From: Megalobrama amblycephala
Lineage: Eukaryota; Chordata; Actinopteri; Cypriniformes; Xenocyprididae
Assembly: GCF_018812025.1 (NCBI RefSeq)
Contig: NC_063062.1
Coordinates: 6,945,058-7,009,057 of the forward strand
Reading direction: 5' to 3'
Length of the DNA stretch: 64,000 nucleotides
A program made the position numbers and the translations under genes. The notes under the pieces are model-generated. The model did not search any database. It was not told the DNA's origin and worked only from the letters and a program-made list of their open reading frames with translations. Numbering within the stretch: the first letter of the stretch is position 1; every line of letters begins with the position of its first letter. Positions 1 to 10,965 of this stretch are shown here, piece after piece.

Positions 1-1571
1 TGGGAAGAGGAACATTGGAAGTCTGGCCTTTAAAGGAGAATTAACTAGCTTTCGCTGAATGAGTCCACATGTGACTCTTGCAGTCTTTCTTGCTCTCAGG
101 GGCCATGGGACTCTTTGTTAAAATCCTATTTTTTATGTTGATTTTGTTTTATTTTAAAGGAGGAACTGAGAATATCAACTGCCGATCCCTTTAGAAAATG
201 GCGAAGAATTTGGCATTGATGGTTACAGTAAAACACATAACAAGTAATCAGTTGCATTGAGTAATGGGTTGCATTAAGAGTAAAATGTATAAACATACAT
301 ACACCAAGTCATAAACCAACTTAAACACTGATTTGAACTGTCAGACAAATGTAATTTTTCTTTCATTTTAAGAGTTTTCTTCCTGTTCAGTTAATCTGTC
401 TTTCTCCAAAAGTCAGTTCATTTTCATGCTTCCTCTACTGCTGGTTAAGTCGAGGATTCTCTTGAATAAACACAAGAAATGTTGTGATTTTCCATGGAAT
501 CACACCAAACAGACACATCCCAGGTCTCAGAAAAGTCTGAGTCTTATTTCTCGGAGACCTCATTGATTGATGGAGCGAGAATCCCACCATCCCAGATATT
601 GTTCTCACAAACACAGCATCATCTCACCAGATACTGCTGCTATCCTTGAAATATACACCAGCTGTGGTGAGAAAGGTCTATTCAGGGTAAATGAAAGCAA
701 TCTGTAGCCGCCCTGATAACCATATAGTGGCAAGTGGTTTTGAAAAAATAAAAAAATGTGGAAAGATTGCTTGGAAGAGATTGCTTGCTTTGAACAGAAT
801 AAGCTATAGAAAGAGCATTAGTAATCTATAAAGTTACAAAAGTCACATGGTCAATAATGTAAAGTACACTAAAAGAAATATTTGAAGTCAGAGTTTAAAG
901 ACAGTGATTTAGAATTCAGATATATAATTAGAAAAAAAGGAGAGTGATGGTTAACGCATGAAGATGTTTCTGACAGACGTGAAATGCTAATGAAGACATA
1001 TTTCTTTATTTTTATTCTGTCATATCAGAATTGCTTCATCACTGCAGTGTCTGTCCTAATCAGATAGTCGTGCATCTGTGTTTTCAAGAGAGAGAAGTAA
1101 AAGCAATCTAAATATTGTACAAGTTCTATCATAAATAACACATCTACATAAATTAGGTGTTCAACAAACTTAAAAAAAAAAGTTTGCATGTTTCCTGTAT
1201 TTACATAACATATTATGTACTTTGTATAAGAAATATACCATGAAAGCACTAGACCTCAACACTTGATACATCAGTTGTGACAAGGGTAACAAGCAACTAA
1301 CTGATCATTTTAACAGAGGAACAAACACATTCAGACATCACAAGACAACGTTACTAAACATGACAACTAAATCAATAAAAATGTAAATGAAACTTGCAAG
1401 CAGTCAAACAAAGTAACTGTATCAATAATTCATGCCCCAATGCATGCTGGGAAGAGGCCAAATGAAAACCAATTTTGTGTGCAGTAGGCCTGTTTGAACT
1501 GGAAAATGCATCCAGCTCATCTGCTATTGTTGGTTCAACTTAAAAAAAAGTATTTTAAATGAATGAATGAA
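1..1571. other. Intergenic, no gene recognised
   Basis: AT-rich sequence with stop codons in all frames. Only short open frames occur, and none resembles a known protein. I see no clear terminal repeats here. It is either unique intergenic DNA or repeats I do not recognise. Confidence 0.5.
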
Positions 1572-1770
1572 TTAAAGGTGCTCTAAGTGATCCTGGGCGG
1601 AGTAACTTCCTGTTGACGTTCGAAGTGTTGTCAAACAAAACAGAGGCTAGCTAGACCCTCCCTCCTCCTCCCCCTCCCCTCCGTGCTTCCTGAAACAGTC
1701 ATGAACGCGCATTTAAAATCATTCTTGTCGGTTATTGGCTGGAGCATGTTTATTATGTTTTGTGGTCCAG

Positions 1771-3540
1771 GGGCCTGTTTCAGAAAGGAGATTAAGTGAG
1801 AACTCTGAGTATGTTAACCCTGAAATGAGGGAAACAGAAATGAGGGTTTTCTGTTTCAGAATGAGAGGTAAGTCAAACCCGAGAAAGCAGGTTAAGTCAA
1901 GCCTGTTTCTAAAAGGGAGGTAACTCTTACTCAGAGTCAGTTACTATGGTATCTTACTCTGTGAACCTAACCTGGTCGGGAGCAGGTTTTCTTCGGTAAA
2001 CCCAGAGTTTCCTTTGATCTCCTCCCCTTTTTTAAAGTGCAAGTGATGTTTAAAGGTGCTAAAGAAGATTTTTTCGTCGACTGAGAAACTGACTTTTTGA
2101 AATGAGCGCATGCGTAAGAACAACCCCCCTCCTTCTAAGGAATGCCTCCCAAAACTCGTAAACACTCGTATTGGAACACGAGTGTTTATCACCGGCATTC
2201 GCTGTGTTGTGTTAGTGGATTCATTATGTCAGACTCACCGCAGGTAACTCATAATCTGCAGTTGTTACTCCTGTCTCCGGACAAAAACATTGCATGTGGC
2301 GCCTGTGGAGTGTGGAAAGTTACTGGAGAGCACAGCCGTGCTCGTCTCTCACAAGGAACGTCATGGCAGTGATTGACAAGCCAGATGGCCAATCGTTTAC
2401 GCGATGATTGCGTAAACGATTGGCTGATGTTTTTAAGGCCCTACCTCGTGCACAGGTGATGTATATTAATATTATTCCTTTCAGTGCACCTAATAAATAG
2501 TCTTTTATCAGTTAGTAAAGACAGTTTCAAGTAATATTGCAAAAATGTATAAAACAAAACATCCTCTTTAGCACCTTTAAGTAGTTCATTCATTCGTTCA
2601 CGCTGCAAAAATGCTTTTCTTACGGAGTATTTTTTGTCATATTTCAAGTACAAATATCTAAAAATTCTTAAATCAAGATGGATTTTGTATGGATTTTGTA
2701 AGAAAATGATATAAGATATTTAGTCTTGTCTCCTTGGGGGATCTAAATTAAGTGCATTTTACTTAAGTAAAATGATCAATATCTGCTAGTGTGGTAATAA
2801 AAATAATCTTAATGCAAACGGAAAAAAAAATTATTTGGAGTAGGCTATCTATTACTAAGTGCGAATTTACAGTAACTCCGCCCACCAATCTCACACAAGG
2901 TTAAAATCAAGATGTTTACTGAATGGCTTCAGTGGTGTAGGCAGTAGCGTGTTGAGCACGATGAAGAAACTTATGACGCGTTTGCCTGGGCTTAAATCCG
3001 CCCTCTGCCGAGCTTGCTATTCTCCCTTTTCCCATCACAGTTCATATCAGAAAGGCATTTATTTTCAATAAAATGAAGAAAATGTTCTAAAAGTGGAAGT
3101 AAATTGCCTAACGAGTGTTTAATTATGATAAAATCATTTACGCTCTTATTATTGCATCCTGTTAAATTATAATTTTTTTCTTCTTCTTTTTTTGCATGTG
3201 GGATACCATGAAAATGAATATAAGTTCAATAACTTACCATTCTACCAGTTTTCACCTTTGATAACAGTGATAAGAATTAAACTTGCATTGACTCAGAAGT
3301 ATGCGGACGTCCTTTTGTCAAGTGCTGTTGCCATGGTCAATCGTAATATCGGAGCTCCATTGATGATGGCTTTTCATAGTCGTGGTGCACACGCTTAACT
3401 CCGAGTCAACCTACTCAGAGTCAACTGAACTAACTGAATTCAGCTGTTCTGAAACAGAAAACTCAGAGTTTCCCATTTTAGGGTAAGTCAACTCAGAGTT
3501 CAAGTTTTAACTTGGTTGAACCTCCTTATTGAAACGGGCC
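1771..3540. mobile_element. Nested DNA element with GGGCCTGTTTCA termini
   Basis: The left end GGGCCTGTTTCAGAAAGG is mirrored at the right by CCTTATTGAAACGGGCC. The subterminal regions on both sides carry many ACTCAGAGT / ACTCTGAGT words (for example 1801-1815, 3412-3425, 3490-3500), which are also inverted with respect to each other. Such GGGCCYGTTTCA ends recall fish PIF/Harbinger or ISL2EU-like elements; that is recalled, not checked. No transposase frame survives. It sits inside the TTAA element 1576-3716 and contains element 2054-2576. Confidence 0.6.
2054..2576. mobile_element. TTAA-flanked MITE, AGGTGCTAAAGA ends (innermost nest)
   Basis: TTAA at 2050-2053 is followed by AGGTGCTAAAGAAGAT. 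The right end is ATCCTCTTTAGCACCT followed by TTAA at 2577-2580. It is about 523 bp, with no coding capacity. A short palindrome lies near 2388-2423 (GCCAATCGTTTACGC and its complement). It shares only the AGGTGC tip with the other TTAA elements here, so it is a separate family or subfamily. Confidence 0.7.
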
Positions 3541-3720
3541 TCAGGCTGCACCAGTTTGTTTTTATTGCCGTTTTCGGAGCTTGTGGCGACTACAGAGACC
3601 GCGTTTTTTTATAGTGTGTTCAGGGGACAGGCAGCTAGCGGATAGTGAGGAGATGTTTGCTGTATGTGACAAAAAATGTTTTGGCCTAAAAACGCGTGAC
3701 ATCACTTAGAGCACCTTTAA

Positions 3721-5306
3721 TGAATTATACAATAATGAAGTAAATCTTTGGTTATTTTTTCAGCATTATTTACTGTGTGCATACAGCCTTCATTTTGACC
3801 AAGTCTGTTCTAATCATTTGTGAATATAAAAAACATACAAATCCAATTTTCAAAGAATATATTCTGCAAAGCACTAGAACAAAGAAATTGAAACCACATT
3901 TTGTTTGTCAAGAAATTCATTGAACATTCAGGGAACAATATGCTGCAAGCATACTCCAAAGTATTGATTGCAATCTTGACTCAGTGGATAGAAACGGTGC
4001 AATCTTGTCATAACTCTGACATGTTACTGACATATGGTTGGGTTCTAAACCCCAACATAGCAGTAAACTATGATTGAATCTGAATGCTTTGAATTTAAAT
4101 AACCTTTGGTTATATAACCCCCTTTAGTTTGATGTAAGGGAGCCCTTTGCTGTGGATTTTGTATGGAAAAATGGCACCAGGCCTTTGCTTAAACTAGATT
4201 AAGATTAGAATATGATCAAAGAACAAGGGTAAATCAGTGACTGGCAGCGTCCTGATTTCTTTGTCTAACTGCATGTACACATGTGAGCACCCCTTGGAGA
4301 AACGAATCACTTTTAATTAAAGATGCAGCAGGTTTAATTACATGTTGTAAAACACAAAGCCAAAGAAGCACTTCCCCATAGAGATTTAAGTATGTGCATG
4401 GACATAAGAAGAGCATTAAAAACATTTGATGCCTTACTTGAAGCAAAATGCACTGTCAGTGCCCCTGATTTCATTTAAGCTGAAAGAGACCACCTTTTAA
4501 ATGCAGGGATAGTTTTTCTGTGATTGTGTGGTGGAGAAAAAAACTTACATTAAATTGTCCCCTTAACTGCCAGCATGGGTAGGACATTACATTATTCACC
4601 AGAGTTTGATACTACCACGTCTAATGGCTTGGCAGGCTGACACACTGTAAGAACAGGAATCCAAACTTAGATCTGAGACCACACAGGTCTAAAGAAAAGA
4701 TGCCGACGTCAGTCAGTGTGCAGTGCTACCAAGATGCTTTGCCAAGACATACAACACATTTAATCCAAACACAATTTGCTCTTTCTAAAACAAACACATT
4801 TGATGCGATTTCCACTACTGAGAGAAGATTATCAGAGTGTAATTACTTTCTGAGAGCAGAGCAGCTAAACACTTTCAATCCTTTAATTCAGGTTCATTGA
4901 CAAACTAAGTGATACTTATAGGGAATTTTCCTTAGTGGGTTACACAATAAAAATCACAGAAAGCAAATATCAGTTCAATATCTTAGTGCATTATAAGTAT
5001 ATAAAATAAGTGCATTTAGGCTTACAGTGCCGCTGGACAGGCTGCTTCCACCTTGCAAACAGAATGCGTTTTTCCATTCAACTGTGCTACTTTTCCATTG
5101 TTTTTCAATGTAAACTCACACTAGACAGACGTATTTAACTCGTGTCTCATGTCTTTTTCAGCATCCTGTACTCAAGTTAAAATAAAAATAAATAAATAAT
5201 AACAAAAAAAAAAAAGAGTCTCTAGACTTCTAGGCCTAACCCCGCTTCTAATTTACAAGTGTGAATCATTCCTCTACCCGGGGTTATGTAACGATGACTG
5301 ACTCGT
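3721..5306. other. Intergenic, no gene recognised
   Basis: AT-rich sequence with only short chance open frames. I see no terminal repeats or conserved protein segment. A poly-A rich tract lies near 5180-5215. Confidence 0.45.
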
Positions 5307-5310
5307 TTAA

Positions 5311-6018
5311 AGGGTTAGTTCACCCAAAAATGAAAATGATGTCATTAATGACTCATCCTCATGTCGTTCCAAACCCGTAAGACCTTCGTTCATCTTCAGA
5401 ACACAGTTTAAGATATTTTAGATTTAATCCGAGAGCTTTCTGTCCCTCCATTGAAAATGTATGTACGGTAGACTGTCCATGTCCAGAAAGGTAATAAAAA
5501 CATCATCAAAGTAGTCCATGTGACATCAGTGGGTTAGTTAGAAGTTTTTGAAGCATCTAAAATACATTTTGGTCCAAAAATAACAAAAACTACGACTTTA
5601 TTCAGCATTGTCTTCTCTTCCGGGTCTGTTGTATATCCGCTTTCACTCCACAGTGACGCTGCTTCTTCTTCTTCTTCTTTCCTGTTTAACGGCGGTTGGC
5701 ATCCAGCTTATTGGTGCATTACCGCCCCCTTCTGCTCCGGACAGTGACGCTGATGATGTGTTATCTAGTGCGCCAGAGCTTCGTTTACAGTCTGAGGGAG
5801 ATGCACGCTGTATTCAAGCGATTCTACATTGTTTGTATTTTGGTATTGCTATATTTTTTAAAATGGCGCGTAGGTGTGCATGTCGCGGATGTCCTAATCG
5901 CGTCACTGTCCAGAACAGAAGGGGGCGGTAATGCCTCTTATGGAGGTCTTAAGGGTTTGGAACGACATGAGGGTGAGTCATTAATGACATAATTTTCATT
6001 TTTGGGTGAACTAACCCT
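5311..6018. mobile_element. TTAA-flanked palindromic MITE (AGGGTTAGTTCACCC family)
   Basis: TTAA (5307-5310) precedes AGGGTTAGTTCACCCAAAAA. The right end ATTTTTGGGTGAACTAACCCT is followed by TTAA (6019-6022). Subterminal sequences also mirror each other (GACTCATCCTCATGTCGTTCC at the left; GAACGACATGAGGGTGAGTC at the right). A 107-codon open frame inside (5608-5931) is low-complexity and spans the MITE interior, so I do not call it a gene. Confidence 0.75.
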
Positions 6019-6022
6019 TTAA

Positions 6023-6645
6023 TGTTATGAAGTGACGAGAAGATTTTTTGTGCACCAAAAAAAAAACAACAAAAAACGACTTTATAGTGATGGGTGATTT
6101 CAAAACACTGCTTCATGAAGCTTCGAAGCTTTACGAATCTTTTGTTTTGAATCAGTGGTTTGGAGCGCATATCAAACTGCCAAGTTACGCCCCCCAGTGG
6201 TGAACCATTGACATTTCAAAACACTTATGACGTAACAAAGCCTCATTTACTGAAATCACGTAACTTTGGTGCTCCGAACCTGAAAACAAAAGATTCGTAA
6301 AGCTTCGAAGCTTCATGAAGCAGTGTTTTGAAATTGCCCATCATTAGATATTGTTGAATAAAGTCGTTATTTTGTTTTTTGGGTGCACAGAAAGTATTCT
6401 CGTTGCTTCATAACATTAAGGTTGAACCACTGTAGTCACATGAACTGTTTTAAATATGTCTTTAGTAGCTTTCTGGGCACTGAAAGTGTTAATTGTCTTG
6501 CTGTCAATCAAGGCCTCACTGAGCTATCAGATTTTATGAAAAATATCTTAATTTGTGTTCCGAAGATGAACGAAGGTACGGGTGTGGAACAACATGAGAG
6601 TGAGTAATTAATGACATAATTTTCATTTTTGTGTGAACTAACCCT
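6023..6645. mobile_element. One-ended AGGGTTAGTTCACCC-family copy with an inserted palindrome
   Basis: The right end GTGTGAACTAACCCT with TTAA (6646-6649) is present, as is the preceding subterminal block (6552-6630). No matching left arm exists because the copy begins directly at the end of element 5311-6018. The interior resembles that of the copy at 8683-9410. It contains the separate palindrome 6086-6345. Confidence 0.55.
6086..6345. repeat. Inverted-repeat MITE (CTTCATGAAGCTTCGAAGCTT)
   Basis: The left arm, from GATGGGTGATTTCAAAACAC through CTTCATGAAGCTTCGAAGC, is mirrored at the right by GCTTCGAAGCTTCATGAAG and GTTTTGAAATTGCCCATC. A degraded relative occupies about 8885-9120. Noncoding hairpin-forming element; family not named. 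Confidence 0.65.
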
Positions 6646-6649
6646 TTAA

Positions 6650-7719
6650 TATTTGAATCCATGTGTGTTGCTCTATTCAGCATAGCAGTACAAACAAAGT
6701 TAGATTCTGGGCAAGAAGCGTGGTCAACAAACAAACAAAGGGTCGATAACAACAGCGGCAGTCCAGACAGCAAACTAATCTAAATCAGTAATCAAAAATT
6801 TGTGGTCATAAACAAGTAGAGAGACATTCACATGACAAACAAACCAGGTAATATAAGCGCTTGATAGAGACAGGATAAACTGGCAATACTTTGTAACATG
6901 ATGTACAAACAACATGGCTTATAACAGGTAGGGACAGGAAGTGATGTGAGAAGAACCGGCAGTGTTTAGTATTCAGGAGATGGCTCCCTCTGGTGGTCGG
7001 AGGAGTGGATGGCAGATGCACAGGTTAAAAGTGGGGTTTAGAAAGATGATAACCCAGGGTCAAGCACAGTGAAAAGCCTTTGTGTTTCTAACTGTGTAAT
7101 ATAACATGATGCATCAGCAGTGCATTACTGAGGGCCACTGTCTTTGCACAAGAAAAACTTTTTGACTTCTGCTGTCCTCTTACAGTAGGAAGTCAGTATC
7201 AAGTATGACCGCTTTTCCTTTTTTATAACTCTCTTCTTTGTTCTCTTTACCTCTGCACAGTTAATTATAGGAACAGGAAGTTGGCAGTAGCAGCAGATCC
7301 TAACCTTAGCCTCATCTCCATACAGTGCTCCAGCAGCATATGCCACATTTAGGTCTTTCTATATAGGTTATATAAAACCCAACTGCAGAGGTACTGTAGT
7401 TCTCTTTTCCTCTGCTTTTCTCTTCCCCTACTTTTTTGTTTCCCTTTCGGAAAATGAGGACGACAAGAGGTTTGTCAGCTCATTTGTCTAAGAACAGGTG
7501 GAGCCCTATACTGATTATGTAGGCTGACACATCAGGGCTTTGAGACCCAGGGAAACTGTTCTGCCCACATCAGAGGGTGATGCTTGGACTGCAGCCTCAT
7601 TCTGACTCTTTATATTGTGCCGTAAGTAACAGACATAAATGGAAAGGAAGGCTTTTAGTATAATCTATATAACTGAAGATTAGCTGAGACAAATAGGGAG
7701 AAAGGGAATTGACAGCTTT
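6650..7719. other. Intergenic, probable old repeat at left
   Basis: The stretch 6690-7025 reads like a dispersed fish repeat remnant (CTCCCTCTGGTGGTCGGAGG near 6981-7000), but I cannot assign it. The remainder is unremarkable AT-rich sequence. No gene is seen. Confidence 0.35.
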
Positions 7720-7723
7720 TTAA

Positions 7724-8608
7724 AGGTGCCATCGAACGTTTTTTTACAAGATGTAATATAAGTCTAAGGTGTCCCCTGAATGTGTCTGTGAAGTTTCAGC
7801 TCAAAATACCCCATAGATTTTTTTTAATTAATTTTTTTAACTGCCTATTTTGGCAGTAATTAGAAATGCACCGATTCAGGCTGCGGACCCTTTAATTGCT
7901 TGCGCTCTCCGCCCCCTCCCGAGCTCTCGACTCTATCATTGCATAAACAAAGTTCACACAGCTAATATTACCCTCAAAATGGATCTTTACAAAGTGTTCG
8001 TCATGCATGCTGCATGCATACATTGGATTATGTGAGTATTGTATTTATAAAGAATGAAATTGTGTTTATGAATTATACAGACTGCAAGTGTTTAATAATG
8101 AAAATAACGACGGCTCTTGTCTCCGTGAATACAGTAAGAAACGATGGTAACTTTAACCACATTTAACAGTACATTAGCAACATACTAACAAAACATTTAG
8201 AAAGACAGTTTACAAATATCACTAAAAATATCATGTTATCATGGATCATGTCAGTTATTATTGCTCCATCTGCCATTTTTCGCTATTGTCCTTGCTTGCT
8301 TACCTAGTCTGATGATTCAGCTGTGCACAGATCCAGACGTTAATACTGACTGCCCTTGTGTAATGCCTTGAACAAGAGCTGGCATATGCAAATATTGGGG
8401 GCGTACATATTAATGATCCCGACTGTTACGTAACAGTCGGTGTTATGTTGAGATTCGCCTGTTCTTCGGAGGTCTTTTAAACAAATGAGATTTATATAAG
8501 AAGGAGGAAACAATGGAGTTTGAGACTCACTGTATGTCATTTCCATGTACTGAACTCTTGTTAATCAACTATGCCGAGGTAAATTCAATTTTCAATTCTA
8601 GGGCACCT
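7724..8608 (+). mobile_element. TTAA-flanked element, AGGTGCCATCGAACG family, copy 1
   Basis: TTAA at 7720-7723 and 8609-8612 flanks AGGTGCC...GGCACCT ends. It is about 885 bp. Four further copies occur at 14235, 30560 (inverted), 43812 and 62488, and they align along their whole length. Shared internal landmarks include GGTGTCCCCTGAATGTGTC, GCTCTCCGCCCCCTCCCGAG, GATCTTTACAAAGTGTTCG and a GTTACGTAAC motif near the right end. Short open frames inside are shared by copies only because the DNA is homologous. Nonautonomous; piggyBac-type target choice is inferred from TTAA. Confidence 0.8.
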
Positions 8609-8682
8609 TTAAAAGAAGCTGTCCGTTCTGACAGGATAACTTTGTTTTTGAAAGGAACATATAAATCAGAAGTGAGCCTTAA

Positions 8683-9410
8683 AGGGTTAGTTCACCCAAA
8701 AAGAAAATTCTGATGTCGTTCCATACCCGTAAGACCTTTGTTCATCTCGGAACACAAAATAAAGGGTTAGTTAACACTTTTAGATGCCCAGAAAGCCAAA
8801 AATAAAAATTCTGTCAACCATGTTTGAAGCGACGAGAAACCTTTTACTTTGTCAAAATAATGACTTTATTCCTCTTGTGGCCGTTGAAGCCACTTTATTA
8901 ATCTTTTGTTTTGAATCAGTGGTTCAGAGCGTGTATCAAACTGCCAAAGTCACGTGATATCGGTAAACAAGGCTTCGTTACGTGATAAGTGTTTTGAAAT
9001 GTCAATGGTTCACCACTGGGGGGCGTGACTTTTTGCTGTTTGATACATGCTCCGAACCACTGATTCAAAACAAATGATTCGTAAAGCTTTGAAGCTTCAT
9101 GAAGCAGTGTTTTGAAAAAAGCCGTTATTTTGGGGGTTTTTGGCGCACAAAAAGTATTCTCTTCGCTTCATAACATTAAGGTTGAACCACTGTAGTCACA
9201 TGAACTGTTTTAAATACGTCTTTAGTAGCTTTCTGGGCATCTGAAAGTGTTAATTATCTTGCTGGCAATGGCAGGCCTCACAGAGCCATCGGATTTCATC
9301 AAAAATATCCTAATTTGTGTTCCGAAGATGAATGAAGGTCTTACAGGTGTGGAACGACATGAGGGTGAGTAATTAATGACAGAATTTTCATTTTTGGGTG
9401 AACTAACCCT
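8683..9410. mobile_element. TTAA-flanked AGGGTTAGTTCACCC-family MITE, second complete copy
   Basis: TTAA (8679-8682) plus AGGGTTAGTTCACCC at the left; GGGTGAACTAACCCT plus TTAA (9411-9414) at the right. The interior includes a degraded relative of the 6086-6345 palindrome. The 3' half closely matches 6380-6645. Confidence 0.75.
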
Positions 9411-9414
9411 TTAA

Positions 9415-10620
9415 TGAAATTAACAAGAATTTATTGATTATTGGCCAAAAAGTAGGGCAACAACTTTTAAATTTCTAAAAGTAAGAATCATTTTAATTGA
9501 GATGCAATTTTTAAACGTGGGAGGAAGATGTTAGAGAGTTTGCCTGACAAACTAAGGTTTTGAGCATTTCCACAATTCTTGAGTGCAAAATGTAAGAGGT
9601 CCTCAACTGTGCCACCTAAATGAGTTATAAAATGAAAATATGAGAATGAAATATGAGCAGATAATATAAACCGTGAGATTGGTTCAGACAGCAGTGCTAT
9701 TCTGTGCTTGCACTTTGCCTCAAAATTTAAAGCAATTTGATAGTGCAGACACTGGTGTCAAGGCTAAAAGTCTGTCAAAATAAGGTGGGAAATAATATCG
9801 GATGAAAATTGATTTATACTAGGAGCAATAAGAAAAGAGTGGAAGGAGAACTGGAAATTAATGAATAAGAGGTTAATTTGACTGTTTTTCATTAACAAGA
9901 TTAATAAAATGGTTTATAGAAGGATGTTGGAATTAAATAAAATTCAGTTCCACATGACTGCACATCTTGATAAAATAAAATCCACTGATATAAAACACTT
10001 TCCAGATAAAGAGTTTGCTCAGACTCTTTAGTTTCTTAAGACATGCATTCAGACCTGTTCTCGTACATAATAGTATCTCACAATAGCCACACATTCACAG
10101 TCTCTATATTTAACTTCAGCTTTTAATTAGAATAATAAAAAATTGAAAAGATGTGGAAATGACTGAGGGGCAGAGTGGAAATTAAATTTCCCCATCCCTA
10201 CAGAAATGAGTACTAAAAGGTACTCTCTCCTGAATAAGACCACGATCATTATTGTGACATGAGCTAGGAGCCAAATTTTGTCTCTTTGTGAATGGTTAAG
10301 CTGTTGCCAAGTGTGTATGCAATTACTGCATCTGATTTGATCAAATGTGTCTGCAGTTCTCATTTGCCTTTTCTCGAGAGCAAAACAATCTAATCTTATG
10401 AGAGTCATTAAAAGTAATATAAAGCTTAAATTTGCATAACAGAACAACAGTGCACCGAGTCAGCCTTTCCAAAGTGGTAAATCAAACCAAAGAAAAACGC
10501 TGTTGTTTGACTGCTCTTCAAATTAAACTTATTTTGCATGGCTTAATATGGCTAATTTATTCTCTTCTCACTTTCTACATACCCTGCACTTGAAATCACC
10601 CTTTAAAGTTAAAATAAACA
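9415..10620. other. Intergenic, no gene recognised
   Basis: AT-rich. The 106-codon minus-strand open frame at 10127-10447 has no recognisable domain, no codon bias and no splice context that I can defend. Confidence 0.45.
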
Positions 10621-10624
10621 TTAC

Positions 10625-10800
10625 CAGAATACATTTTTTTTCAGGAGTATTTGATGAATAGAAAGTTTAAAAGAATTTGAAATAATTTTTTTTGAAATAG
10701 GAATATTTTATAATATTATAAATGTATTTACTGTCACTTTTGATCAATTCAATGCATCTATGCTGAATATAAATATTGACACTAACCTTTTGAATGGTAG
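10625..10800 (+). repeat. Fragment of an abundant cyprinid dispersed repeat
   Basis: Contains TTTTTTTCAGGAGTATTTGA, GATGAATAGAAAGTTTAAAA and CTGTCACTTTTGATCAATTC, in the same order as fragments at 29740-29960, 61095-61260 (inverted) and 62170-62480. Family recalled as very common in zebrafish; name not asserted. Confidence 0.5.
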
Positions 10801-10965
10801 TTTAGGTCAATGTTAATTCATAAGAACACTTTTTCATTATTAATACTTGTTCATAATATATGAACTAATGTTAATTTATACAACTTGAAATGGTAAAACT
10901 GTATTAATACATGAATAAATTAACATGCACCTAAATTAATAAATTCTTTTTCAGTGTTTTAAATA

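Larger units (their letters stand above)
1576..3716. mobile_element. Large TTAA-flanked nonautonomous DNA transposon (AGGTGCTCTAAGTGAT ends)
   Basis: The left end reads TTAA then AGGTGCTCTAAGTGAT. The right end reads ATCACTTAGAGCACCT then TTAA, giving inverted ends flanked by TTAA at 1572-1575 and 3717-3720. A TTAA target duplication is typical of piggyBac-type (and Kolobok-type) transposition. No transposase is encoded. The interior carries a second element with GGGCC-GTTTCA ends (about 1771-3540), which itself holds a third element (2054-2576), so the length of 2.1 kb reflects nested insertions. The ends and flanks are seen directly; the superfamily is inferred. Confidence 0.72.

Noticed and set aside
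5608..5931. 107-codon open frame with a Leu-rich start resembling a signal peptide
   Set aside because: It lies wholly inside a TTAA-flanked palindromic MITE. The Leu run comes from a (CTT)n-like tract and no family resemblance exists.
10127..10447. 106-codon minus-strand open frame
   Set aside because: No domain, no splice-site context, AT-rich codons typical of random sequence.
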